A stretch of DNA of 64,000 bases from Trebonia sp964581815 (lineage in GTDB: Bacteria; Actinomycetota; Actinomycetes; Streptosporangiales; Streptosporangiaceae): contig CAZORE010000004.1 in NCBI GenBank assembly GCA_964581815.1, positions 1 through 64,000 on the forward strand. Reading direction: 5' to 3'. Position numbers and translations under genes: made by a program. Positions 34,991 to 43,238 of this stretch are shown here, in pieces (positions within the stretch are counted from its first letter, which is position 1; every line of letters starts with the position of its first letter). The notes below the pieces were generated by a model, which saw nothing but the letters and a program-made list of their open reading frames with translations, was not told the origin of the DNA and ran no database searches.

Positions 34991-35878
34991 TCAGCCCTTC
35001 CGGCCGAGCTGCGGGCCGAAGGAGCGCTCCACCTGCGCGGCCAGTTCCTCGTCGTCGTCCCAGGGACCGGTGCCGATGAGGCGCACGACCGGCTCCGGGT
35101 TGCTGTACAGCGAGATCTCGTAGCCCATCGAGTGGATGACCCGGCCGGTGATCCAGCCGGACCGCTCGGAGGCCAGGTAGGCCACGATCGGCGCCACGTT
35201 GTCCGGTGACCGCTCGTCGGTGCCCGCGGACCGGGACCGCTGGCGCTCGACGGGGATCGAGTCCGTCATCCGGGTGGCGGCGCCCGGCGAGATCGCGTTC
35301 ACCGTGACCCCGTACCGGCCGAGCGCGTTGGCCGAGGAGTAGGTGAGCCCGACGATGCCCATCTTGGCCGCCGCGTAGTTCGGCTGGCCGGGCGCGCCGT
35401 GCAGCCCGGAGACTGAGGTGAAGTTGATGATGCGGTTCTGTGCGGTCTCGTCGCGCAGCGAGCGCCAGTAGGCGGAGGCGAACCTGGTGGTGTTGAAGGT
35501 TCCCTTGAGGTGGACGCGGATGACGTCGTCCCACTCCTGCTCCGTCATGTTGAATATCATCCGGTCACGCAGGATGCCCGCCACGTTGACCAGCACGTCA
35601 AGACGGCCGAACTGCTCGATCGCGGTCCCGATGAGGCCCTCGGCGGCGGTGAAGTCGGAGACGTCGGCGCCGCTGGTGATCGCCTTGCCGCCGTCCGCGG
35701 TGATCTCCTCGACGACCTCGGCGGCCGGCCCGGTGTCGCGCCCGGAACCGTCCATGGCCACGCCGAGGTCGTTGACGACCACGGCGGCGCCCTGGCTGGC
35801 CAGCAGCCTGGCCACCGACCTGCCGATCCCGCGGCCCGCGCCGGTGACGATGGCGACCCGTCCGTCCAGTCGTGTCAT
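34991..35878 (-). CDS. SDR, 3-hydroxyacyl-CoA dehydrogenase type (MFE-2/HSD17B4-like)
   Basis: ATG at 35878; 295 aa. Cofactor motif VTGAGRGIGRSVARLLASQGAAVVVNDLGVA; the NDLG start with a GSG loop is characteristic of the peroxisomal multifunctional-enzyme dehydrogenases. The NVAG motif, catalytic Ser and YAAAK (PGQPNYAAAKMG) are intact. It probably oxidises a (3R)-hydroxyacyl-CoA in beta-oxidation. It leads the SDR-DUF35-thiolase operon. A 15-bp inverted repeat lies 42 bp upstream. Confidence 0.9.
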   Translation of the reverse strand: MTRLDGRVAIVTGAGRGIGRSVARLLASQGAAVVVNDLGVAMDGSGRDTGPAAEVVEEITADGGKAITSGADVSDFTAAEGLIGTAIEQFGRLDVLVNVAGILRDRMIFNMTEQEWDDVIRVHLKGTFNTTRFASAYWRSLRDETAQNRIINFTSVSGLHGAPGQPNYAAAKMGIVGLTYSSANALGRYGVTVNAISPGAATRMTDSIPVERQRSRSAGTDERSPDNVAPIVAYLASERSGWITGRVIHSMGYEISLYSNPEPVVRLIGTGPWDDDEELAAQVERSFGPQLGRKG

Positions 35879-35919
35879 GCCGGTTGCACCTTCCCGTAGA
35901 GCGGCAGAACGCCTATTAA

Positions 35920-35934
35920 TGGAATATCATTCTG
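35920..35934. promoter_or_regulatory. TetR-type operator candidate, site A
   Basis: TGGAATATCATTCTG has a perfect GAAT-ATC-ATTC core. It lies 42 bp upstream of the SDR operon and shares the pattern of sites B-E in this island. Confidence 0.5.
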
Positions 35935-36003
35935 GGATTAGGTTTCAGGAATGCCGTGCCCCTGTCAAGGGGGCCGAAGCGCGGCGGACCGGGCTAAACT
36001 CCA

Positions 36004-36018
36004 TAGAATCCTGTTCCG
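36004..36018. promoter_or_regulatory. TetR-type operator candidate, site B
   Basis: TAGAATCCTGTTCCG (half-sites TAGAAT and GTTC) directly precedes the ATG at 36019. If translation starts at the GTG at 36064, the site would lie in the promoter or leader of the tetR gene, fitting autorepression. Confidence 0.45.
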
Positions 36019-36738
36019 ATGACAGGGGGCAAGGGGCAGGCGCCGGCGGGAGGCGGATCTCCAGTGACAGCACCAGCACGACAGCCTCGGGCCAAGTCAA
36101 GCGGCAGCTCGTGGCAGTGGGCGCGGACCGCGGAGACGCAGCGGGCGATGCTCGACGCCGCCCGCGAGGTGTTCGTGGCGCACGGCTTTTCTGATGCCAG
36201 CATCGCCGACATCGTGGAGCGCGCCGGGTCGAGCGTGGGCAGCCTCTACCACCACTTCGGCGGCAAGAGCGAGTTGTACGTGGCGCTGTGGCAGGAGTAC
36301 TCCCTGGCTCAGGAGGAGGCGGCGAGCCAGGCGGTGGCCAAGGCGCGGCGGTCCGGCGTGAGGGATCCGTTCCAGCTGTTCACCACCGGCGCGCGCGCCT
36401 ACCTCGAGGGCAGCTGGGAGCGCCGCGACCTGGCGATGCTGTTCGTCTCCGGCGACACGCCGCCGGGGTTCGAGGTGATGCGGCGCCACCGCGGTCACGA
36501 GTGGATCGGCCAGAACGACGCGCTGCTGCGCCTGTCAGACAATTCCTTCGACCGGCTGTACGCCACCGTGCTCACCTCGCTGATCGGCGAGGGCGCGCGG
36601 GAGGTCGCCCTGGCCAAGAACCGCCGTCAGGCCAACACGGTGATCAGCGCGGTCATCGACTACGCCAGGCGGCTGATGGCCGACGGCCCGTGGAAGCCCC
36701 CGGTAAAGCCGGCCGACGGCCCGGCGTCCGACAGCTAG
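36019..36738 (+). CDS. TetR family transcriptional regulator
   Basis: The longest frame starts at ATG 36019 (239 aa). A GTG at 36064 with GGGAGG nine bases upstream is a good alternative and would place operator site B outside the gene. The helix-turn-helix reads TQRAMLDAAREVFVAHGFSDASIADIVERAGSSVGSLYHHFGGKSELYVALW. The C-terminal ligand domain is unrelated to a named subfamily as far as I can tell. It is divergent from the SDR-DUF35-thiolase operon and is the only regulator gene in the acyl-CoA island, so it is the best candidate for the shared operators. Confidence 0.9.
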   Translation: MTGGKGQAPAGGGSPVTAPARQPRAKSSGSSWQWARTAETQRAMLDAAREVFVAHGFSDASIADIVERAGSSVGSLYHHFGGKSELYVALWQEYSLAQEEAASQAVAKARRSGVRDPFQLFTTGARAYLEGSWERRDLAMLFVSGDTPPGFEVMRRHRGHEWIGQNDALLRLSDNSFDRLYATVLTSLIGEGAREVALAKNRRQANTVISAVIDYARRLMADGPWKPPVKPADGPASDS

Positions 36739-36743
36739 CGGAA

Positions 36744-36800
36744 GAGCGTTCGCTGCCCCGCAGGTCACCTGCTCGATCGCGCCAGTTGACACCGCCGTCA
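36744..36800 (-). pseudogene. fragment of the ricin-like protein gene (57-bp direct repeat)
   Basis: This stretch matches 38941-38997 at 53 of 57 positions, in the same orientation. On the minus strand it still reads TAVSTGAIEQVTCGAANA, the C-terminal beta-trefoil segment of the protein at 38903-39451. The rest of the gene is absent here. It is a remnant of duplication or rearrangement. Confidence 0.8.
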
Positions 36801-37135
36801 GCATTATTTATCCCCTCATTCATCGCATCGCCGCGGGCCGCGGTCATGAACGATTCATGCCTACCTTAATTTCAAAATCGCATAACCGAACGAATCCTTG
36901 AAAATTGAGACACGTGCCTTCTTTGGACCTATGCCCAGCGAGCCGTATCCCCTGGTTAAGGGCTGTGACCCACGGGTTCCGCGGATGCTTTAAAGCTGCT
37001 TTACTTGGCCTCATAAAGGTGCGGGACATCTCTTGAGGGCCGCGGTTTTTGCCGGCAACGCGGAATTGGGGGGCGCAAGCATCAGTGCGGCGCATATGCC
37101 GCGTTACGACCGGAAATGGTAGGAGGCCAAGCAGC
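36801..37135. other. AT-richer spacer / leader before the Gly-rich protein gene
   Basis: No gene is seen in these ~335 bp. Base composition is less GC-rich than the surroundings (36805-36910 especially). A 10-bp palindrome GCTTTAAAGC lies at 36987-36996. It may hold a long untranslated leader. I could not match it to a known riboswitch. Confidence 0.5.
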
Positions 37136-38749
37136 ATGGTCACACTGGCATGGCGGCGAACTCGCCGGTTGTTCATCCTCCCGGCCGCCGCGATAACGGC
37201 GGCGGCGGTCCCCGCCGCGCTGGCGGTCGCCGCGACGCCGGCGCAGGCAGCGACGGCGCAGAGCGTCTCCTTCGCGTGCACGGGATTCCCGCAGTACTTC
37301 AACGTGCCGCCGGGCGTCACTTACCTTGCCTTTGACGCGGCGGGCGGCGCCGGCGGCAGCGGGAACGGCAACGGCACCCCGGGTAACGGCGGCGACGTGA
37401 GCGGAGCCCTGAACGTTACTCCCGGCCACACCCTGAAGATCACCGTGGGGTGCCAGAGCGGCTACGGGTACGCCGCCGGAGGCGCGGCCGGACCGGGCAG
37501 CGGGACGTCGAACGCGGGCTCCAACGGGGGCGGGGCCACCGGGGTCACCGACATCACGACGGGCACCATACTCGAAGTTGCAGGCGGCGGAGGCGGCGGT
37601 GGCGGTACCGGCATTCTCCTGACCTCGTACTTCGGCGGCGGCGGCGGTAACGGGGGCTCGGCCGGCGGCGGCAGCGGCAGCGGCCTTGGGGCGGGCGGCG
37701 GCGGCGGCTTCGGCGCGTCATCCACGCCGGCCGGCGCTAGCGGCGGCGGCGGCTCGGCCGACGCGGGCGGTGGCGGCGGCGGAGGCGGCGGCTACCCGGC
37801 CGGCGGCGGCGGAGGCGGCGGCGGGGGTCTCGGTGGCGGCGGCGGAGGCGGTGGCGGCGGCGGTCGCAACTACGACAACCCGGCTTACACCTCCGCCCCG
37901 AGTTCCACCCACGCCAGCGCGGCCGCCAACGGAAAGGTCACCTTCTCCTACACCGGCCCGCAGGGCACCCCGCAAGTCTTCAACTGCACGGGCGCCGCTG
38001 CGCGGTACACGGTGCCCGCGGGGGTCACCGGGCTGATCGTCACGGCCGTCGGCGCCGCCGGCGCCGGGGAGTCGCTCGAGGGCAACGGCAACGGAGGCAA
38101 CGGCGCCGCCTGGACGGCCGACCTCTCCGTCACTCCCGGCGAGGTGATGCCGTTCGGTGTCGGCTGCCAGGGCGGGGCCGGCGGCCAGGGATCGTTCGGC
38201 AGCACGTATGCGCCGGGCGGCGGCGGCGGTTACGGGTACACGAGCGGCGGCGGCGGCGGATCGAGCAACTTCCCGTGGCTCCTGACCAGTAACTGGGGAG
38301 CCTGCGGTGGCGGCGGGTCCACCGGGATCGCCAGCCCGGCGGCCGTGCTGCTCGACGCCGCCGGCGGCGGCGGCTGCGGCGGCAGCGGTGACTACGGGCA
38401 AGGCGGCAGCGGCGGCAGCGCCGGCACCAGCAGCGGGACGGGCGGCACGGGCCTTGGTGCGGGTGGCGGCGGCGGCCCGGCCGCCAACTCCACCGGGAAC
38501 GGCGGCGGCGGCGGGACGGCCAATCAGGGCACGGTGGCCGGCGGCGGCGGCGGGGGCGGCGGCGGCTATCCCCACGGCGGCGGTGGCGGCGGCGCCGGCT
38601 ACATCGGCGGCGGGGGCGGTGGCGGCGGGGGCGGCGGCGGCTCGTACACCGCCGGCCCGGGCGTGACCAATTCCAGTTCCGTCAGCCTCGCCAGTTACCA
38701 AAGTGCCAACGGAGTACTCGTGATCACCCCGGTCTTCACGGCTCCCTGA
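37136..38749 (+). CDS. secreted glycine-rich protein with two tandem units
   Basis: ATG at 37136 with GTAGGAGG upstream; 537 aa. A signal peptide ends near TPAQA (residue 38). Two related units follow. Each starts with a beta-strand block (SVSFACTGFPQYFNVPPGVTYLAFDAAG; PQVFNCTGAAARYTVPAGVTGLIVTAVG), then a 'TPGxxxxxxVGCQ' block, then long poly-Gly stretches with Gly6-Gly8 runs. The paired Cys in each unit could form disulfides. It resembles bacterial Gly-rich surface proteins related to the ALK/LTK Gly-rich fold. Function is unknown; a cell-surface or aerial-hypha role is speculation. A terminator hairpin follows. Confidence 0.8.
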   Translation: MVTLAWRRTRRLFILPAAAITAAAVPAALAVAATPAQAATAQSVSFACTGFPQYFNVPPGVTYLAFDAAGGAGGSGNGNGTPGNGGDVSGALNVTPGHTLKITVGCQSGYGYAAGGAAGPGSGTSNAGSNGGGATGVTDITTGTILEVAGGGGGGGGTGILLTSYFGGGGGNGGSAGGGSGSGLGAGGGGGFGASSTPAGASGGGGSADAGGGGGGGGGYPAGGGGGGGGGLGGGGGGGGGGGRNYDNPAYTSAPSSTHASAAANGKVTFSYTGPQGTPQVFNCTGAAARYTVPAGVTGLIVTAVGAAGAGESLEGNGNGGNGAAWTADLSVTPGEVMPFGVGCQGGAGGQGSFGSTYAPGGGGGYGYTSGGGGGSSNFPWLLTSNWGACGGGGSTGIASPAAVLLDAAGGGGCGGSGDYGQGGSGGSAGTSSGTGGTGLGAGGGGGPAANSTGNGGGGGTANQGTVAGGGGGGGGGYPHGGGGGGAGYIGGGGGGGGGGGGSYTAGPGVTNSSSVSLASYQSANGVLVITPVFTAP

Positions 38750-38759
38750 CTTTGGCCTC

Positions 38760-38792
38760 GGCCCCGCGGGCAGGTGCACTGCCCGCGGGGCC
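38760..38792 (+). terminator. intrinsic terminator after the Gly-rich gene
   Basis: A perfect 14-bp GC stem (GGCCCCGCGGGCAG / CTGCCCGCGGGGCC) with a 5-nt loop starts 11 bp after the stop codon. Confidence 0.75.
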
Positions 38793-38902
38793 GTTGCCGT
38801 CTTAGGCTGGGGCCAGCTGCCTAGCTCACCGGTAAGCGCGGCCGAGCCTCGCGGCATTGACCACCTAGTGAAGGCGCGGCGGGAAGTGCCTCCGGCGGAG
38901 TA

Positions 38903-39451
38903 TCAGTTCGCCGAGTTCGTGGGCTCTTCCACCCACCACTGAGCGTTCGCCGCCCCGCAGGTCACCTGCTCGATTGCGCCGGTTGACACGGCCGTCATGC
39001 ACAGGTGGCTATGGGCGTTGACGAACTGGAGCTCTGGGCCTTCCGATGGCTGTATCGGGCCGGCCGCGTCCTGGGTGGTCCACTCGTCGACGGTCACCGG
39101 GTTGCAGTAGCCACTGCCGGGCGAGGCCGGACCAGTGACCCAGACCCCCGAGCCGGACGTCGCGCCCGTCACGATCAGGCAGCCGTCGCTGTGCATGTTG
39201 ACGACCTGGTCGTACGCGCCCGCCCACGACCACAGCGCGGAGTGGTTGATCTTAGTGCTCGAGGCATCGGGACAAGACGTCAGGTAGTCGCTGCCTGTCG
39301 TTCCGTCTTGTACGGCGCATTCCTGGTAGTACACGTTGAAGAGCAGGTAGTGGACGGTAGTGGCAGCCCGGGCCGGGCTGCTGGGTGAAACGATGAGCGC
39401 CGCTGTCGCGGCGAGAGCGGCGAGCCCCACCAGGGGCGTACGAGTTTTCAC
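38903..39451 (-). CDS. secreted ricin-type beta-trefoil-like protein
   Basis: GTG at 39451 places a signal peptide at the very N-terminus (KTRTPLVGLAALAATAALIVSPSSPARA, cleavage after ~29); the longer frame to 39568 does not. The protein is 182 aa. The mature part has Cys pairs and trefoil-like repeats (DGCLIVTGATSGSGVWVTG; LQFVNAHSHLCMTAVSTGAIEQVTCGAANAQWWVEE) in which the last resembles the QxW lectin motif. Carbohydrate binding is inferred. A fragment of its 3' end lies 2.2 kb away at 36744-36800. Confidence 0.75.
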   Translation of the reverse strand: MKTRTPLVGLAALAATAALIVSPSSPARAATTVHYLLFNVYYQECAVQDGTTGSDYLTSCPDASSTKINHSALWSWAGAYDQVVNMHSDGCLIVTGATSGSGVWVTGPASPGSGYCNPVTVDEWTTQDAAGPIQPSEGPELQFVNAHSHLCMTAVSTGAIEQVTCGAANAQWWVEEPTNSAN

Positions 39452-39623
39452 GCTTTGATGACGTTCTCGCGCTGCCGAACTTAGCGGTTTTCGGCGGTCG
39501 AGCGCGGCCCGCTCCGCGGGCTGTTCCGCTTGTCCGCCCGCGTTTGCCGGGCCATCGGGCCGGGTCATCGGGCCGGGCCATCGGGCCGGCGCCGAGGGGT
39601 TGCCTAGTCCATTTGGCCGTATT

Positions 39624-39638
39624 TAGAATGCAATTCTA
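39624..39638. promoter_or_regulatory. TetR-type operator candidate, site C
   Basis: TAGAAT-GCA-ATTCTA is a perfect 6-bp inverted repeat 29 bp upstream of the acyl-CoA dehydrogenase start. Confidence 0.6.
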
Positions 39639-39667
39639 GGATCATCCGCAAGAAGGTGGGCTTTCCG

Positions 39668-40891
39668 ATGGAACTTGACCTTGGCCCGGAGATCGCGCAG
39701 TTCCGCGCCGAGCTGCGGGAGTGGATCGCGGCGCAGACGCCGCCTGGCCTGGCCGAGCTCACCGACTGGAACACGGTGATGACGGCGGGCGGCAACCGCG
39801 GCGCGCGGCTGGCCCGGGCCTGGGCGCACCCCGCCTATGCCGAGTGGACGGCCAGGCTGGCGGCCAAGCGGCTGATCTGCCCGCACTGGCCGGCCGAGTA
39901 CGGCGGCCAGGGCATGGACGCGGTGCACCTGGCCGTGCTCAACGAGGAGTTCCACCGGGCGGGGGTGCCCCGGGTCTCCCGCGGCATGGGCGAGAGCCTG
40001 GTCGGGCCGTCCATCATCGTGCACGGCACGCCGGAGCAGAAGGCGTACTTCCTGCCGCGCATCATCAACGGCGAGGACGTGTACTGCCAGGGCTTCTCCG
40101 AGCCGAACCACGGCTCCGACCTGGCCGGGGTGGAGACCCGCGGCGTGGTCGACGGCGACGAGATCGTGGTCACCGGCCAGAAGGTGTGGACGTCGGGCGC
40201 GGCCCGGGCCAACCGGATGTTCGCGCTCGTCCGCACCGACCCGGACGCCGCGAAGCACCGCGGCCTGTCCTACGTGCTGTTCGACTTCAAGGACCCTAAG
40301 GTCAGCTACCGGCCGATCAAGCAGATGTCCGGCGCGGCGGAGTTCGCCGAGGACTACCTCGACGGGGTGCGCGCGCCGCTGTTCAACGTGATCGGCGGCC
40401 TGCACAACGGCTGGCGGGTCGCGATGACCACGCTCGGTCACGAGCGCGGCGGCAACGCGACCGTGGCCCACCTGGCCTTCCAGCGCGAGTTCTGGGACCT
40501 GGTGGAGACGGCCCGCAAGCGCGGCAAGGCCGCCGACCCCCTGGTGCGGCAGCAGCTCGCCTGGGCCTACACCCAGGCCGAGATCATGCGGTTCAGCGGG
40601 CTGCGCACCCTCGCCCAGGTGGCCAAGGGCCGGCCGCCGGGCCCGGAGGCCTCGGTGGCCAAGCTGTTCTGGAGCGAGTACCACAAGCGGCTCGGCGAGA
40701 TCGCCATCGGCATCGAGGGCAGCGACGGGCTGCTGCGGCCGGACGGCGACGGATACACGGTCTCCCCGTGGCAGAACGTCTTCCTCAGCAGCCGGGCCGG
40801 CACCATCTACTCGGGCACCAGCGAGATCCAGCGGAACATCATCGGCGAACGGGCGCTGGGCCTGCCCAAGGAACCGCGGGCGGCGGGCTAA
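39668..40891 (+). CDS. acyl-CoA dehydrogenase (alpha-type subunit)
   Basis: ATG at 39668, with AGAAGGTGG upstream; 407 aa. Family segments are HWPAEYGGQGMDAVHLAVLNEEF, YCQGFSEPNHGSDLAGVETRG (FAD-binding), VTGQKVWTSGAARANRMFALVRT and the C-terminal IYSGTSEIQRNIIGERALGLP. The usual medium-chain catalytic Glu in 'YEGT' is Ser here, as in FadE types whose base lies elsewhere or in the partner subunit. With the second dehydrogenase at 43239 it may form a heteromer, as in actinobacterial steroid catabolism. It is the first gene of a three-gene operon. Confidence 0.9.
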   Translation: MELDLGPEIAQFRAELREWIAAQTPPGLAELTDWNTVMTAGGNRGARLARAWAHPAYAEWTARLAAKRLICPHWPAEYGGQGMDAVHLAVLNEEFHRAGVPRVSRGMGESLVGPSIIVHGTPEQKAYFLPRIINGEDVYCQGFSEPNHGSDLAGVETRGVVDGDEIVVTGQKVWTSGAARANRMFALVRTDPDAAKHRGLSYVLFDFKDPKVSYRPIKQMSGAAEFAEDYLDGVRAPLFNVIGGLHNGWRVAMTTLGHERGGNATVAHLAFQREFWDLVETARKRGKAADPLVRQQLAWAYTQAEIMRFSGLRTLAQVAKGRPPGPEASVAKLFWSEYHKRLGEIAIGIEGSDGLLRPDGDGYTVSPWQNVFLSSRAGTIYSGTSEIQRNIIGERALGLPKEPRAAG

Positions 40892-40894
40892 CGC

Positions 40895-43228
40895 ATGACG
40901 CGAGCCACTGGTGTCGTGGGGCTTGCCGCCGCGGCCACTCCCCCAGCAGGCCCTCCCCGGCCAGATACCGTCGGCCTGCGCGCGGCCAACTACCAGGCGT
41001 CACGCAGGCTGGTCACGCCGGGCCGGCTGCGCGAGTTCTTCGCGCCGCGCAGCATCAGTATGGTCGGCGCGTCGGACAACTCCGGCTGGGCCAGGTTCAT
41101 CGTGGCGAACTGCGGGCTGACCGGGTTCACCGGCCCGCTCACCGCGGTGCATCCCACGGCGAAAAGCGCGTTCGGCCGACCGGCGGCGCCCAGCCTGCGC
41201 GACCTGGAGGAGCCGCCGGACCTGGCGTTCATCCTGGCGCCGCTGCCCGCCGTGGAGAGCGTACTCGACGACATGGGGGCGGCCGGCGTGCGGAACGCCG
41301 TCGTACTCGCCTCCGGCTACCGCGAGGTCGGCGCGGAGGGCCGGGCACTCGAGGACGCGATGATCTCCCGCGCCATCGCCAACGACGTCACCGTGCTCGG
41401 CCCGAACTGCCTCGGCTACCTCAACGCGCACACCGGAGCGGCCCCCTTCTCGCTCACCCTGCCGCCGCCGCTGACCAAGGGCGGGGTCGGCATCGCGTTG
41501 CAGAGCGGCGCGCTCGCCACTGTGGTGCTCACCTTCGCCAAGGCGCACGCGATCGGCCTCAGCGTGCTGACCTCGGTGGGCAACGAGTCGATGATGAAGA
41601 CCGTCGACGTCATCGACTACTTCGTCGAGGACGAGGCGACCACGGTGATCGCCCTGTTCCTCGAGGAGATCGGCGACCCGGTGCGGTTCGCCCAGGCCGC
41701 CGCGCGGGCCGACGCGGCCGGCAAGCCGGTCGTCGCCCTCAAGGTCGGGTCGAGCCCGGCCGGACAGCAGGCGGCGCTCGCCCACACCGGCTCGGTGGCC
41801 GGCGACGACGCGGTGGTCAGCGCGGCGCTGCGGCAGATGAACATCATCCGGGTGACCAGCCTGGAGGAGCTGCTGACCACCGCGGCGCTGCTGGCAAGCA
41901 GCCGCGTACCGCTGGGCAGGCGGATGGGCGTGCTCACGGCCTCCGGCGGCGCCTGCGACATCATCGCCGACGCCGCGAGCGCGCAGGGCATCTCCATTCC
42001 CGACTTCTCCCCGGCGACCGAGGCGGCGATCGCGCCCGCGCTGCCGCCGTTCGCCAACGCGCGCAACCCGCTCGACGTGACCGGGTACGGCAGCCTCGCC
42101 AACCTGGGCACGCGGACCGCGCGCTCCGCCATCGACGTCGCCCTCGACGCCGCCGCCGACGACCCGAACCTCGACTTCATCCTGTACGGCGGCGTGACGC
42201 TGCCCGCCGTCCGGCCGCCGGACGAGGCGATGGCCGCCCTGATGGAGACCAGGCTCGACTGGCTCGCGCAGCGGATCGCTTCCTCGCCGATCCCGGTCAT
42301 CCCGGTCAGCTCGACCTGCGTGGACCTCGCCGGCTACGCCAGGGAGCAGCTGGGCAGCCGCGGGCTGTCCCTGCTGCCGGGGCTGAACGGCTCGATCAAG
42401 GCCATCGGCAACGCGCTGCGCTGGGCGGAGAACCGCGGCCGGACCTGGGCGGCTGGCAGTGTCAGCGAGTACGGGGCCGCGGCGGCACTTGACGCCGCGG
42501 CACCGGATGCCGAGGCCGCCGGGATACGGGGCACGGTCTCCGGGCCGTGGTCGGAAGCGCGGGCCAGGGACCTGCTGACCGCCGCCGGGGTGCCGGTGGT
42601 GCCCGGCGGTCTGGCCCGCTCGGCCGACGAGGCGGCCGAGATCAGCGCCAACTTGGGCCTGCCGGTCGCGCTCAAGATCTGCTCCGCGCAGATCACCCAC
42701 AAGTCCGACATCGGCGGCGTCGCGCTCGGCCTGCGCACCGAGGCCGAGGTCCGGGCCGCCTACGAGAAGGTCCGGGTGGCCGGCGACGCCGTGCCCGGCG
42801 CGCAGGTCGAGGGCGTGCTGGTCACGCCGATGCGCCTGGCCGGCGTCGAGCTGCTCGCCGGGGTCACCGTCGACCCCAGCCTCGGCCCGGTGCTCGCCGT
42901 TGGGCTCGGCGGCGTCTGGGTCGAGGTGCTGCGGGACACCGCGCTGCGGGTGCTGCCGGCGGACATCGCCGAGGTGACGGCCATGCTCGGCGAACTGCGC
43001 GGGCTGCCGCTGCTGCGCGGCGCGCGCGGCACCAAGCCTGCCGACCTGGACGCGCTCGCCGCGGTCATCGCCCGGCTCGGCGAGACCGCGCTGTCCCTCG
43101 GACGGCCGCTGCGCGCCCTGGAAGTCAACCCGTTGCTCGTCAACGGGGACCAGATCGAGGCGCTCGACGTCCTCATCGTCACAGAAAACGTCACCGGACC
43201 GGACGGCGCCACCGCCGACGCACCATAA
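40895..43228 (+). CDS. NDP-forming acyl-CoA synthetase (acetate-CoA ligase family), fused alpha-beta
   Basis: ATG at 40895, 3 bp after the dehydrogenase stop; 777 aa. The CoA-binding domain begins FFAPRSISMVGASDNSGWARFIVANCG. The succinyl-CoA-ligase-like part holds the phospho-His site (LAHTGSVAGDD, H297). The C-terminal third is an ATP-grasp domain (LPVALKICSAQITHKSDIGGVALGL ... VEGVLVTPMRLAGVELLAG ... RALEVNPLLV). It forms acyl-CoA with ATP giving ADP, not AMP as in FadD ligases. In this cluster it probably activates a carboxylic acid for the dehydrogenases on either side. Confidence 0.9.
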   Translation: MTRATGVVGLAAAATPPAGPPRPDTVGLRAANYQASRRLVTPGRLREFFAPRSISMVGASDNSGWARFIVANCGLTGFTGPLTAVHPTAKSAFGRPAAPSLRDLEEPPDLAFILAPLPAVESVLDDMGAAGVRNAVVLASGYREVGAEGRALEDAMISRAIANDVTVLGPNCLGYLNAHTGAAPFSLTLPPPLTKGGVGIALQSGALATVVLTFAKAHAIGLSVLTSVGNESMMKTVDVIDYFVEDEATTVIALFLEEIGDPVRFAQAAARADAAGKPVVALKVGSSPAGQQAALAHTGSVAGDDAVVSAALRQMNIIRVTSLEELLTTAALLASSRVPLGRRMGVLTASGGACDIIADAASAQGISIPDFSPATEAAIAPALPPFANARNPLDVTGYGSLANLGTRTARSAIDVALDAAADDPNLDFILYGGVTLPAVRPPDEAMAALMETRLDWLAQRIASSPIPVIPVSSTCVDLAGYAREQLGSRGLSLLPGLNGSIKAIGNALRWAENRGRTWAAGSVSEYGAAAALDAAAPDAEAAGIRGTVSGPWSEARARDLLTAAGVPVVPGGLARSADEAAEISANLGLPVALKICSAQITHKSDIGGVALGLRTEAEVRAAYEKVRVAGDAVPGAQVEGVLVTPMRLAGVELLAGVTVDPSLGPVLAVGLGGVWVEVLRDTALRVLPADIAEVTAMLGELRGLPLLRGARGTKPADLDALAAVIARLGETALSLGRPLRALEVNPLLVNGDQIEALDVLIVTENVTGPDGATADAP

Positions 43229-43238
43229 GGAGCACGCC

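Noticed and set aside
36801..37135. riboswitch before the secreted Gly-rich gene
   Set aside because: The leader is long and has a palindrome, but I could not align it to a known riboswitch consensus.
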